A DNA stretch of 64,000 bases from Bradyrhizobium sp. in8p8. GTDB lineage: Bacteria; Pseudomonadota; Alphaproteobacteria; Rhizobiales; Xanthobacteraceae. Shown in pieces: positions 7,998 through 16,794 of this stretch. The notes under the pieces were generated by a model that was given only the letters and a program-made list of their open reading frames with translations, made no database searches and had not been told where the DNA came from. The DNA is taken from assembly GCF_000426845.1 (NCBI RefSeq), contig NZ_AUGD01000012.1:62001-126000 (forward strand), given 5' to 3'. Both the position numbers and the translations under genes were made by a program. The first letter of the stretch is position 1, and each line of letters starts with the position of its first letter.

Positions 7998-9166
7998 TTC
8001 ACAACCCGCAAATGCGGCGCATTCGGCAATACGCCCGCCGAGGCGTCCCTCAAGGGGCTGACGGCCACGTCGAGCTGCGTCAGGTAAGGATCAGGCTTAA
8101 CAGGCGCGTCGGCTTCCCAGAAGATATCAAACTGCCCTTGCGGATTGGATACGGCAAGCCGCGGTGTAAGGACGCAATGATTGTTGCCGCCGTCGATCCA
8201 CACCGGTCCTTGCGGCGAATTGTAGCGATACCCGGCCGCTGCGCGCCGCACCTCCGCTATGTCGGACGTGGCCGCGCGCTGCAGCGCGCGCGCCAGCAGA
8301 TAGACTGCGACATAGGCGGATTGCCCGTCGACGGAGGGACTGCTCTCCTCGCCATAGCGCGCCTTCCAGCGCGCGACGAAGGCACGATTCTCGGGCAGGC
8401 GGATGCTCTCGAAATATGCCGACGACGTGATGCAGCCGGCCGACGCCGGCCCGACGATCGCCAGTTCCGGCTCGCAGAGGCTACAGCTCAGCATGGGAAT
8501 CTGCAGCCCTGCAGCCTTGGTACCTGCGTGAAATGCCCGGATGAAATCGTAGCTCGAGCTTCCGACGAGCGTATTGAACACGATCGGCGGCTTGCGGCGG
8601 ACGATCTCCTCGACGATGTGACCGACGGCGCTTTCCCCGAGCTCAAGCAGACGTTCGGCGAGAATATGGCCATCTGCCGCGCTGACCAATTCACGGGTAA
8701 CGCGATTGGTCTCCCACGTCCACACGTAGTTGGAGCCGACGCAGAAGATCTCCCGCGACAGATTGTCGAGCACGTAGCGGACGAGCGGCAGCACATTGTG
8801 ATTAGGCGACGCGCCGACATACATCACGTTGTCAGAGCACTCGAAGCCTTCGTAGCGGGCGGGATACCAGAGCAGTCGATCGGTGCGCTCGACGATCGGA
8901 AGCACCTGTTTGCGGGAGGCGGAGGTGTAGCAGCCGATGATGTGCTTGACGCCGACATTGCGGATGAGGTCGTCGCACACCGTATGGTATTCGGAAACAA
9001 TGCCGCGAGGATCGCGAATATGGGGTGCGATCGCGAACTCGAACTCCGCATGGTTGTTGATCTCGTCGACTGCCATCATCGCGCTCTTGAGGATCTCGCG
9101 GCCCATTGCCTGATAAGGCCCGGACTGTGAGCAGATGATGCCAACGGGAACAGACGGCTTGGTCAT
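7994..9166 (-). CDS. AmiC-like cytoplasmic amide sensor (Peripla_BP_5 fold)
   Basis: A 390-residue protein of the AmiC/UrtA/FmdD family (VPVGIICSQSGPYQAMGREI at the start; GCYTSASRKQVLPIVER; NYVWTWETNR). It has no signal peptide, unlike the paralogous binding protein at 12026, which fits a cytoplasmic sensor. The ATG at 9166 was chosen because the family homology starts immediately after it; an upstream ATG at 9208 would add 14 unusual residues. Established knowledge: AmiC binds small amides and releases AmiR. The gene is first in the two-gene operon and divergent from the amidase operon, so it probably senses the amide imported and hydrolysed by that operon. Confidence 0.88.
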   Translation of the reverse strand: MTKPSVPVGIICSQSGPYQAMGREILKSAMMAVDEINNHAEFEFAIAPHIRDPRGIVSEYHTVCDDLIRNVGVKHIIGCYTSASRKQVLPIVERTDRLLWYPARYEGFECSDNVMYVGASPNHNVLPLVRYVLDNLSREIFCVGSNYVWTWETNRVTRELVSAADGHILAERLLELGESAVGHIVEEIVRRKPPIVFNTLVGSSSYDFIRAFHAGTKAAGLQIPMLSCSLCEPELAIVGPASAGCITSSAYFESIRLPENRAFVARWKARYGEESSPSVDGQSAYVAVYLLARALQRAATSDIAEVRRAAAGYRYNSPQGPVWIDGGNNHCVLTPRLAVSNPQGQFDIFWEADAPVKPDPYLTQLDVAVSPLRDASAGVLPNAPHLRVVK

Positions 9167-9277
9167 TGACGGCTTTCGATCGCGGAAACGCGGAGATGAA
9201 ATCATCATCGCCGACGAAAGGGCAAGTGGCTTGCCGCTTTGCTGCGCAGCACTCTCTAAATTTAGGCAGACAGCATC

Positions 9278-9306
9278 GTTGACAATGCGATGGGCAGTTA
9301 CTTAGA
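9278..9306 (+). promoter_or_regulatory. Candidate promoter of the amide operon
   Basis: A perfect TTGACA (9278-9283) is followed after 17 bases by TTAGAC (9301-9306), a weak -10. This would start a leader of about 265 bases before the amidase gene, and the terminator at 9436-9476 lies inside that leader. The rest of the 9167-9577 interval contains no convincing gene; two small stem-loops (ACAGG-GCTA-CCTGT at 9316-9329 and a CTGG/CCAG stem around 9350) are in the leader. Confidence 0.4.
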
Positions 9307-9435
9307 CTTTTCTCATACAGGGCTACCTGTCGAACCTCGCGTGCGCCGAACTGGCCGATGACGTCCAGCTCCTTGCACTAAGTGCTTCGTTCGATCACGG
9401 ACCCTGAAGCGACAGATCATAGCCGCGGCATTTGA

Positions 9436-9476
9436 GCCATTCGTCACCTCATTCGGGAGGGACGGGTGGCTTTTTT
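9436..9476 (+). terminator. Leader terminator (attenuator) before the amidase operon
   Basis: GCCATTCGTCACCTC (9436-9450) pairs with GAGGGACGGGTGGC (9457-9470) with two G-U wobbles and one bulged A, a six-base loop ATTCGG, and is followed directly by TTTTTT (9471-9476). This is a textbook intrinsic terminator, yet it sits 100 bases upstream of the amidase start with no gene ending before it on this strand. Such placement is expected for an antitermination switch controlled by the divergent AmiC/ANTAR pair. The two A1/G4 hexaloop hairpins usually bound by ANTAR proteins could not be identified with confidence. Confidence 0.75.
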
Positions 9477-9577
9477 CGTTTGCCGCCGGGGAAAGCTGGC
9501 GATGCGTCCGCATCGCCAGAACGGTGACGCGTGCTCGGGGGAGATCGTGCGTCATGTCGAGCAGAGGATGAAGAGCG

Positions 9578-10978
9578 ATGACGGCAACAGACCTCCACTA
9601 TCTCGGGCTCGTCGAAGTCGGGCAGAAGATCCAGGCGAAGGCGTTGTCACCGGTCGAAGCCACCAAGGCGATGCTGCAGCGGATCGAGAAGCTCGACGGC
9701 CAGCTGAAGAGTTTCGCGTATGTGATGGCTGACTCGGCGCTCGCTGATGCCGCTACGGCCGAACAGGAGATCGCTTCCGGAAAAATCAAGGGCGTGCTTC
9801 ATGGCGTGCCGGTTGCGGTCAAGGATCTCTGCTGGGCCAAGGGTGCACCTGCGGCCCATGGCATGACGATCCACCGCGACTTCCGTCCCACCGAGGACGC
9901 AACGGTGGTCGCACGATTGAAGGACGCCGGCGCGATCATCCTCGGCAAGCTGCAGCAGACCGAGGGCGCTTACGCCGATCATCACCCGAAGATCGACCCG
10001 CCGAAAAATCCGTGGAACGCGGATCTGTGGCCCGGCGCATCTTCCAGTGGCTCCGGCGTCGCCACCGCCGCGGGCCTCTGCTTCGGTTCGCTCGGCACCG
10101 ATACTGGCGGGTCGATCCGTTTCCCGTCCGCGGCCAATGGTGTCACCGGGCTCAAGCCGACCTGGGGACGAGTCAGCCGCTACGGCGCATTCGAGCTCGC
10201 GGCGACGCTGGACCACATCGGTCCGATGGCGCGATGCGCGGTCGATTGCGGTGCCATCCTTGGCGTGATCGCGGGGCAGGATTCCAAGGATACGACGTCG
10301 GTGCCGCTGACGGTGCCGGATTATCTTGCTGGTCTGACCGGAGATCTGCGTGGCGTGACGATCGGCATCGATCGGCGATGGACCAGCGAGGGCACCGACG
10401 CCGATGCCGCCAAAGTGCTGGCCGAAGCTTTGCGTGTGGCGGCTGATCTCGGTGCGAAGATCAAGGAAATCACGTTCCCCGATCCGACGGCGGCTATCGA
10501 TGACTGGTTCCCGCTCTGTGGCATCGAAGTCGCGGTGGCGCACGAGGAGACCTATCCAGCGCGCAAGGACGAGTATGGTCCGGCCCTTGCGGGCCTGCTC
10601 GAACTCGGCCGGCAGCAATCCGGCATGGACTATCAGAAGATCGTGCTTCGGCGTGAAGCGTTTCGCGGCGCGGTGCGTCTGCTGTTCGAGACGGTCGATC
10701 TCATCGCGGTCCCGGCCCAGGCGTTCGCGGCGCCCACGCTTTCAAAGATGGCGGCGCTCGGCGAGGACGCCTCGCTGATCGGCGGCCTGCTTCGCTTCAC
10801 GTGCCCTTTCGATATGACGGGAAGTCCGACCGTGACATTGCCCGGCGGCTTCGCGGCGAATGGTGGTCCGGTCGGCTTCCAGTTCGTCGGCCGCCATTTC
10901 GACGAGGCTGGCCTCGTTCGTGCAGGTGATGCGTTCCAGCGCGTCACCGACTGGCACAAGCGTCATCCCGCGATTTGA
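9578..10978 (+). CDS. Amidase, amidase-signature family (first copy)
   Basis: A 466-residue Ser-cisSer-Lys hydrolase. K82 lies in VPVAVKDLCW, the cis-serine in PGASSSGSGVATAAG (S155/S156), and the nucleophile S179 in GTDTGGSIRFPS. It hydrolyses an amide to acid plus ammonia or amine in the cytoplasm. First gene of the rightward operon behind the leader terminator; the next gene starts 17 bases after its stop. It is collinear with the second amidase at 17633 through residue 180, so the two are paralogues bracketing the operon. The substrate is unknown; small amides or ureido compounds would fit the AmiC-like sensor. Confidence 0.93.
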   Translation: MTATDLHYLGLVEVGQKIQAKALSPVEATKAMLQRIEKLDGQLKSFAYVMADSALADAATAEQEIASGKIKGVLHGVPVAVKDLCWAKGAPAAHGMTIHRDFRPTEDATVVARLKDAGAIILGKLQQTEGAYADHHPKIDPPKNPWNADLWPGASSSGSGVATAAGLCFGSLGTDTGGSIRFPSAANGVTGLKPTWGRVSRYGAFELAATLDHIGPMARCAVDCGAILGVIAGQDSKDTTSVPLTVPDYLAGLTGDLRGVTIGIDRRWTSEGTDADAAKVLAEALRVAADLGAKIKEITFPDPTAAIDDWFPLCGIEVAVAHEETYPARKDEYGPALAGLLELGRQQSGMDYQKIVLRREAFRGAVRLLFETVDLIAVPAQAFAAPTLSKMAALGEDASLIGGLLRFTCPFDMTGSPTVTLPGGFAANGGPVGFQFVGRHFDEAGLVRAGDAFQRVTDWHKRHPAI

Positions 10979-10995
10979 GCCGAGGAGCCGATTAC

Positions 10996-11991
10996 ATGTC
11001 CGAAGACTGGTTGAAGACGTCCATCATGGCCAAGCGCGCTGTCGCCAAAGGCGCGGCGGGCGCAACGCATAGTCTGACGATCGAGCAGCAGGGTGGTTTC
11101 CACTACGTCTACGGCCCTTATGCCAAGCCGACGCTGTCGATCGACCCCGGCGAGGTGGTCGTCGTCGAGACCGAAGATGCTTTTGGCGGCGTGCTGACCA
11201 AAGAGACTGATAGTCCCACCGCCAAGCTCAACTTCCCTTATCTCAATCCACAATGTGGGCCGATCGCGGTGAAGGGGGCCAAGAAGGGCGATTGCCTTGC
11301 GATCTACATCCGCGACGTCGAGACCCGGGGCGAACAACCCGCTGGCACGACCTGCATTATTCCGGAATTCGGCGGACTGGTCGGGACGGGTTCGACCGCG
11401 CTGCTCAATCCGCCGCTCCCGGAACGCGTGAAGAGGCTGCATGTCGACAGGAACGGCATTCGCTGGAACGACAAGCTCACGCTGCCCTACGAGCCGTTCA
11501 TCGGGACCATCGGCGTCTCGCCTGAGATCGAGGCGATCTCCTCGCTGCAGCCGGACTATCACGGCGGCAACATGGATCTGCCTGACGTCGCTCCGGGTGC
11601 AATCATCTATTTCCCGGTCCATACCGACGGCGGAATGCTCTACGTCGGTGATTGCCACGCAACGCAAGGCGACGGCGAGCTTTCCGGAGTGGCGCTGGAG
11701 CAGCGCGCGACCGTCACGCTGCAGGTGGACCTGATCAAGAACTGGAGCTTTGCCTGGCCCCGGCTTGAGACCGAGGATTTCATCATGACGATCGGAAGCG
11801 CGCGTCCTCTCGAGGACGCAGCGCGCATCGCATATCGCGAACTCGTGCGGTGGATGGCGGCCGATTACGGGTTCGACGAGATCGACGCCTACATGCTGCT
11901 CAGCCAGGCCGGCCGCATGCGCCTCGGCAACATGGTCGACCCCAAATACACGATGGGTGCGTCGATCCTCAAGAATTACCTCAAGCCATGA
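10996..11991 (+). CDS. Acetamidase/formamidase (FmdA/AmdA) family protein
   Basis: A 331-residue enzyme of the family that hydrolyses formamide or acetamide. Typical pieces are HYVYGPYAKPTLSIDPGE, the acidic stretch VVVVETEDAFGG, PFIGTIGVSPE and GDCHATQGDGELSG with candidate metal ligands (Asp, His, Glu). The ATG at 10996 has GAGGAG 9 bases upstream and replaces a longer frame that would need a TTG. It is shorter than Methylophilus FmdA (about 410), like other short members. It lies between an amidase and an amide-type transporter, consistent with release of ammonia from a small amide. Confidence 0.88.
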   Translation: MSEDWLKTSIMAKRAVAKGAAGATHSLTIEQQGGFHYVYGPYAKPTLSIDPGEVVVVETEDAFGGVLTKETDSPTAKLNFPYLNPQCGPIAVKGAKKGDCLAIYIRDVETRGEQPAGTTCIIPEFGGLVGTGSTALLNPPLPERVKRLHVDRNGIRWNDKLTLPYEPFIGTIGVSPEIEAISSLQPDYHGGNMDLPDVAPGAIIYFPVHTDGGMLYVGDCHATQGDGELSGVALEQRATVTLQVDLIKNWSFAWPRLETEDFIMTIGSARPLEDAARIAYRELVRWMAADYGFDEIDAYMLLSQAGRMRLGNMVDPKYTMGASILKNYLKP

Positions 11992-12025
11992 CATCCAACC
12001 GATTCCAATGAGAGGGGACATCACG

Positions 12026-13267
12026 ATGAGTTCGAGACGCAAGTTAAGGATGGTTTTGCTCGGCGCCATGCTTGGCGCGGCGGCATCGACAAGTCTTGCC
12101 CAGGCGGCCGAGCCACCGCTGAAGGTCGGCCTGCTCGAGGACGTGTCGGGCGATCTTGCCTTCATGGGCATGCCGAAACTGCACGGCTCACAGCTCGCCG
12201 TTGAGGAGATCAACAAGAGCGGCGGTATCCTGGGTCGGCAGATCGAGCTCATCCACCTTGATCCGCAGGGCGACAATGCGCGCTACCAGGAGTTCGGACG
12301 CCGGCTGCTCAATCGCGACAAGGTCGACGTGCTCATCGGTGGTATCACCTCGGCCTCGCGCGAAGCTCTGCGTCCGATCGTCAATCGGACCTCGACACCG
12401 TACTTCTACACCAACCAGTACGAAGGCGGCGTCTGCGACGCCAGCATGATCAGCATGGGCGCGGTGCCCGAGCAGCAATTCTCGACGCTGATTCCCTGGA
12501 TGGTCGAGAAGTTCGGCAAGAAGGTCTATGTTATCGCCGCCGACTACAACTTCGGTCAGATATCGGCAGAGTGGAACCGCAAGATCATCAAGGATCTCGG
12601 CGGCCAGGTCGTCGGCGAGGAGTTCATTCCGCTTGGCGTGTCGCAGTTCGCGCAGACCATCCAGAACATCCAGAAAGCGAAGCCGGACTGGCTGCTCACG
12701 ATCAATGTCGGCGCCGCCCAGGATTCGTTCTTCGAGCAGGCAGCGGCGGCCAATCTCAACCTGCCGATGGGCTCATCGATCAAGGTCATGCTTGGCTTCG
12801 AGCACAAGCGGTTCAAGCCGCCGGCGCTGAACAACATGCATGCGACCGCGAACTGGTTCGAGGAGATAGACACGCCCGAGGCGACCGAATTCAAGAAGCG
12901 CTGGCGCGCCAAGTTCCCCGACGAGCTCTACATCAACGACATGGGGTACAACGCCTACAACGCGCTCTACATGTACAAGTCGCTGGTCGAGAAGGCGAAG
13001 TCGATCAAGCTCGAAGACATGCGGAAGGTGATCGCGACCGGCGACGCCTGCATCGACGCTCCCGAAGGCAAGGTCTGCATCGATCCCAAGAGCCAGCACA
13101 CCTCGCATCGCATGCGGCTGATCTCGGTCGGGCCCAAGCACGAGGTGAAGGTCGAAAAGGACTATGGAACGATCCAGCCTTACTGGCTTGGCGAGATCGG
13201 GTGCGATCTGACCAAGAAGAACGACAAGGATCAGTACACGCCGAGCCATCTGCCGAAGAAATCGTGA
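12026..13267 (+). CDS. Urea/amide-type ABC substrate-binding protein (UrtA/FmdD-like)
   Basis: A 413-residue periplasmic protein with a signal peptide to about residue 29 (LGAAASTSLAQA). The mature part has the UrtA/AmiC-type pattern LEDVSGDLAFMGMPKLHG and CDASMISMG. The ATG at 12026 has AGAGGGGA 7 bases upstream and starts at the signal peptide; an upstream frame to 11957 would overlap the previous gene. It belongs to the same broad family as the cytoplasmic sensor at 7994, so sensor and transporter probably recognise related ligands. It is followed by a strong hairpin and the permease genes. Confidence 0.9.
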   Translation: MSSRRKLRMVLLGAMLGAAASTSLAQAAEPPLKVGLLEDVSGDLAFMGMPKLHGSQLAVEEINKSGGILGRQIELIHLDPQGDNARYQEFGRRLLNRDKVDVLIGGITSASREALRPIVNRTSTPYFYTNQYEGGVCDASMISMGAVPEQQFSTLIPWMVEKFGKKVYVIAADYNFGQISAEWNRKIIKDLGGQVVGEEFIPLGVSQFAQTIQNIQKAKPDWLLTINVGAAQDSFFEQAAAANLNLPMGSSIKVMLGFEHKRFKPPALNNMHATANWFEEIDTPEATEFKKRWRAKFPDELYINDMGYNAYNALYMYKSLVEKAKSIKLEDMRKVIATGDACIDAPEGKVCIDPKSQHTSHRMRLISVGPKHEVKVEKDYGTIQPYWLGEIGCDLTKKNDKDQYTPSHLPKKS

Positions 13268-13317
13268 TGCTCGGGCACAGATCTTGCTCGTGTTGAATGT
13301 CACGATCTTGAACAAGG

Positions 13318-13343
13318 CCGGCGCCGCAACGATGCGGCGCCGG
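13318..13343 (+). other. Strong intercistronic hairpin after the binding-protein gene
   Basis: A perfect 10-bp GC stem (CCGGCGCCGC with GCGGCGCCGG) and loop AACGAT, in the 95-base gap between binding protein and permease. No T run follows. Established precedent (malE-malF) suggests it protects the upstream mRNA and lowers expression of the membrane genes. The hexaloop has A at position 1 and G at position 4, the pattern of ANTAR targets, but only one such hairpin is seen. Confidence 0.7.
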
Positions 13344-13362
13344 GAGCGGCAAGGGGATCAGG

Positions 13363-14229
13363 ATGTCGGCTGAAGTGTTTTCGGTATTCTATCAATTTGC
13401 CGACGTGTTTGCGTTCCTCATTCTCTCGGCCGCAGGTCTCGCCATCGTGTTCGGCATGATGGGCGTGATCAACATGGCGCATGGCGAGTTCATCATGTGC
13501 GGCGCCTACGTCACCGTTGGCCTCGTGAACCTCGGCGTGCCGCTTGCGATCGCCCAGATCCTGGCCGCAGTGACCGCGGGCCTTATTGGTGTCCTCGTCG
13601 AGTTCCTGGTCGTGCGGCGTTTCTATAAGCGGCCGCTGGATTCGCTGCTCGCAACCTGGGGCTTGAGTCTCATCGTGACGCAATCGATGCTCCTGATCGT
13701 CGGCTCCGCCGTGCGAGGTATCGGAACGCCCGAGGGAAGTTTTGCGATCGGCGGCTACACGTTTTCGACCTATCGCCTGGTGCTGTTCGGTTGCGCGGTA
13801 GCCGTGCTGGTCGGCCTCTACATCATCTTCATGAGGACGCGGTTCGGCGTGATTGCCCGCGCGACAATGCAGAATGCGGCGATGGCCAAGGCGCTTGGCG
13901 CGCGCACCGGCAGGATCTATGCAATCAGCTTCGGGATCGGGACCGGCCTCGCCGGGCTTTGTGGGGCGCTGTACGCGCCGACCATGACGCTGATCCCGAC
14001 CATGGGTGCGACCTTCGTGGTCGAGAGCTTCGTGACCGTCGTCATCGGTGGAGCCAACGTGCTGCTCGGAACGGCGCCGGCGGCCGTGCTCCTGGCGATG
14101 ATCCGGATGACGCTGAACGCAAGCTACGGTCAGATCATCGGACAGATCGGCATGCTGGTGGCCGTCATCCTGATCATTCGCGTGTTGCCCGAAGGGCTCT
14201 CAAGCGTGCTGGTTCGTCGTGGGCGCTAG
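13363..14229 (+). CDS. ABC permease, LivH/UrtB type
   Basis: A 288-residue integral membrane subunit with about eight hydrophobic segments and the family motif GMMGVINMAHGEFIMCGAY near residues 28-47. The cytoplasmic loop MRTRFGVIARATMQNAAMAKALGA is the usual ATPase-coupling region. It pairs with the LivM-type subunit that starts 9 bases after its stop. Together with the binding protein and two ATPases it makes a complete importer for an amide- or urea-like compound. Confidence 0.92.
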   Translation: MSAEVFSVFYQFADVFAFLILSAAGLAIVFGMMGVINMAHGEFIMCGAYVTVGLVNLGVPLAIAQILAAVTAGLIGVLVEFLVVRRFYKRPLDSLLATWGLSLIVTQSMLLIVGSAVRGIGTPEGSFAIGGYTFSTYRLVLFGCAVAVLVGLYIIFMRTRFGVIARATMQNAAMAKALGARTGRIYAISFGIGTGLAGLCGALYAPTMTLIPTMGATFVVESFVTVVIGGANVLLGTAPAAVLLAMIRMTLNASYGQIIGQIGMLVAVILIIRVLPEGLSSVLVRRGR

Positions 14230-14238
14230 GGGGAAACG

Positions 14239-15312
14239 TTGATGTTCAAGCTGCTGGAAGGTCCACAGACGCTCGGGCGCGGCAGGATGTTCTGGACCTG
14301 CTTCCTCGTTGTGTTGGGGGGAGCGCTGGCTTACCCGCTGTTCGCCGACTCCTACGACGTTGGCAATTTCGCCTACTTCCTGATCTGGATCTTCATGGCG
14401 CTCGGCCTCTGCCTGATGTGGGGCTATGGCGGCATGCTCTCGTTCGGCCAGACCTTGTTCTTCGGCATCGCCGGCTACGGATACGGCGTGCTCGCGATCA
14501 ACATGGGCGGCGGCACCGCGACGATCGCCGCGCTCGTGCTCTCGGTCGCCCTCGCGATGATTGCGGCAGGCATCCTCGGCTACTTCATGATCTGGGGCGG
14601 CATCAACGGGATATTCTTCGGCATCGTGACGCTGTCCGCAACGCTGGTGCTGGCCTTCTTCCTCGGCCAGACGGCCGGGCCCGAATGGCATATCGGTCCG
14701 GCGCGGCTGAACGGCTTCAATGGCATGAAGGGCATGGACCCGCTGACCGTGGGTGACTTCTACATCGAGGGATCGGCGCTTTACTACGTCCTGGTCGCGC
14801 TGATCGTCATTGTATATCTGGCGCTGCGGATGCTGTTGAATTCGGGCGTCGGCAACGTCATCGTGGCGACGCGCGAGAATCCGCAACGCGCGGAGATGCT
14901 GGGCTATGATGTCCGTAAATATCAGCTTCTGACCTTCGTGATCGGCAGCGGCCTCGCGGGGTTGAGCGGTGCGCTCTACACGTCGTGGGGGCAGTTCATC
15001 ACCCCCTCCAGCATCGGCCTCCCTGCGGCTGCGATGCCGATCGTATGGGTGGCGTTCTCCGGACGGAGCGACCTGACGGCGACGCTGGTCGGATCGTTCC
15101 TGCTGCTGTTCGGCTTTCAGACCATCACCGTCTACAGCCAGCAGGCCGCGCTCGTGCTGATGGGGGCGCTGCTGCTCGCAACGGTGATGCTGGCGCCGCA
15201 GGGCTTTGTTCTCGGCATCGGTAAACTCGTTGCGGACTGGTGGCGCGACCGACGTCGTGGTGACGATGCCGTCGTCACGGAGGCCGGTCGCTTGCAGTCG
15301 GAAGAGGCCTGA
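14239..15312 (+). CDS. ABC permease, LivM/UrtC type
   Basis: A 357-residue membrane protein with the LivM hallmark GYGGMLSFGQTLFFGIAGYG and the coupling loop VIVATRENPQRAEMLGYDVRKYQ. The segment near LSATLVLAFFLGQTAGPEWHIG is characteristic of the UrtC branch rather than true branched-chain amino acid systems. GGGGGAAA precedes the ATG. It is followed two bases later by the ATPase gene. Confidence 0.92.
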   Translation: MMFKLLEGPQTLGRGRMFWTCFLVVLGGALAYPLFADSYDVGNFAYFLIWIFMALGLCLMWGYGGMLSFGQTLFFGIAGYGYGVLAINMGGGTATIAALVLSVALAMIAAGILGYFMIWGGINGIFFGIVTLSATLVLAFFLGQTAGPEWHIGPARLNGFNGMKGMDPLTVGDFYIEGSALYYVLVALIVIVYLALRMLLNSGVGNVIVATRENPQRAEMLGYDVRKYQLLTFVIGSGLAGLSGALYTSWGQFITPSSIGLPAAAMPIVWVAFSGRSDLTATLVGSFLLLFGFQTITVYSQQAALVLMGALLLATVMLAPQGFVLGIGKLVADWWRDRRRGDDAVVTEAGRLQSEEA

Positions 15313-15314
15313 TC

Positions 15315-16034
15315 GTGGCGCTGGTCGAAGTCAAGGGCGTATCCAAGAGGTTCGGCGGGCTGACCGCCGTCTCCGGGGTCGATCTCACGGTCAATGCGGG
15401 CGAGGTCCACTGTCTGATCGGGCCCAACGGCGCCGGCAAGAGCACGCTGTTCAAGCTGATCGTAGGGCTCTATCCGCCGACCGAGGGCAACATCCTGTTC
15501 GATACCGTCGACATCACGACCGAGCGTCCCTATGCGCGCGTGCAGCGGGGCATGAGCATCAAGATGCAAGCTCCGAGCGTGTTCAAGGAATTGCCCGTTC
15601 GACAGAACATCCAGACGGCGCTCCAGGAACGATTGTCCGGCGCGGAGCGCATCGCCGAGGAGGATCGCCTGCTGACGCTGCTCAACCTCGCACCGGACAG
15701 CGGCAAACTCGCCGGTGCGCTGTCGCATGGTCAGCAGCAATGGCTGGAAATCGGGATGGCGCTGGCGCTGAAGCCGCAGCTCCTGCTGCTGGACGAGCCG
15801 ACGGCCGGCATGTCGCCGGAAGAAACCTACAAGACAGGCGAGCTGATCAAATCGTTCAATGCCGAGGGAATGACGGTGCTCGTCGTCGAGCATGACATGG
15901 CCTTCGTACGGCAGGTCGCGCAGCGCGTCACGGTGCTGCATCTCGGCAAGATCTTTGCGCGGGGCAATCTCGAGAGCATCTTGCAGGACGAGAAGGTCGC
16001 TGAAATCTATCTCGGTAAGACCCATGCTCACTAA
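15315..16034 (+). CDS. ABC transporter ATPase, LivG/UrtD type
   Basis: A 239-residue nucleotide-binding subunit with a GTG start directly after the LivM-type gene. Walker A is GPNGAGKST at 37-45, the signature region reads LSHGQQQWLEIG, and Walker B is LLLLDEPTAGMS; the switch histidine is in VVEHDMAFV. The signature LSHGQ instead of LSGGQ is normal for this subfamily (UrtD). Confidence 0.93.
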   Translation: MALVEVKGVSKRFGGLTAVSGVDLTVNAGEVHCLIGPNGAGKSTLFKLIVGLYPPTEGNILFDTVDITTERPYARVQRGMSIKMQAPSVFKELPVRQNIQTALQERLSGAERIAEEDRLLTLLNLAPDSGKLAGALSHGQQQWLEIGMALALKPQLLLLDEPTAGMSPEETYKTGELIKSFNAEGMTVLVVEHDMAFVRQVAQRVTVLHLGKIFARGNLESILQDEKVAEIYLGKTHAH

Positions 16035-16749
16035 GCCCAATCCCACCGACCGGATCCTGGACGTATCGGAGCTGTGGGCCGGATACGGGGCAACGCCGAT
16101 CCTGCAGGGGGTTACCATGTCGGTCTCGCGCGGCGAGATTGTCGGCGTGATCGGCCGCAACGGCGTCGGCAAATCGACCCTGATGCGCTGTCTCATCGGC
16201 CTGCTACAAACTTGGCGCGGTACGATCAGCTTCATGGAGGAGGACGTCACAGCGCTGGAGGCCGACGCACGGGCGAGGGCGGGTTTCGGCTACATCCCGC
16301 AAGGGCGTGACGTATTTCCACAGATGACGGTCGACGAGAATCTTCTGGTCGGCGAACTGATCGGTGGCCCGCGCAGCAAGAAGCTGCCGGAGCTCGTATA
16401 TGAATACTTTCCACGGCTGAAAGAACGTCGGCGGCAGGCCGCGGGCACCATGTCGGGCGGCGAGCAGCAGCAACTGGCCATAGGCCGCGCGCTGATCGGC
16501 AATCCGTCCCTCATGATTCTGGACGAGCCGTCCGAAGGCATCCAGCCGTCGATCGTCCAGCACATCTGCGAGGCGCTGAGGTCGTTCCGGAACGAGCTCG
16601 GAACGACCATCATCTTCGTCGAGCAGAACCTGGACACGATCCTCGCGATCGCGGAGCGCTGCTACATCATGGAGAAGGGCAGGATCACGAAGTCGCTGGC
16701 CGGCGGCGAGGTCAACGAGGACAACGTCCGCGAACAGCTGCTGCTCTGA
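16024..16749 (+). CDS. ABC transporter ATPase, LivF/UrtE type
   Basis: A 241-residue nucleotide-binding subunit whose ATG at 16024 overlaps the end of the previous gene by 11 bases, giving translational coupling. Walker A is GRNGVGKST, the signature MSGGEQQQLAIGRAL, Walker B LMILDEPSEGIQPS. A longer frame starting at 15892 is only an extension through the LivG gene. It completes the five-component importer. Confidence 0.93.
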   Translation: MLTKPNPTDRILDVSELWAGYGATPILQGVTMSVSRGEIVGVIGRNGVGKSTLMRCLIGLLQTWRGTISFMEEDVTALEADARARAGFGYIPQGRDVFPQMTVDENLLVGELIGGPRSKKLPELVYEYFPRLKERRRQAAGTMSGGEQQQLAIGRALIGNPSLMILDEPSEGIQPSIVQHICEALRSFRNELGTTIIFVEQNLDTILAIAERCYIMEKGRITKSLAGGEVNEDNVREQLLL

Positions 16750-16794
16750 AAGGCCGTTTCGGCGTATTCAAGCGTCAATTGGGAGGGAATGAAC

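Noticed and set aside
9307..9435. ANTAR-type double hairpin (A1/G4 hexaloops) in the amidase leader
   Set aside because: I scanned for six-base loops with A1 and G4 closed by at least three pairs and found none, so I do not claim the binding motif although the terminator is clear.
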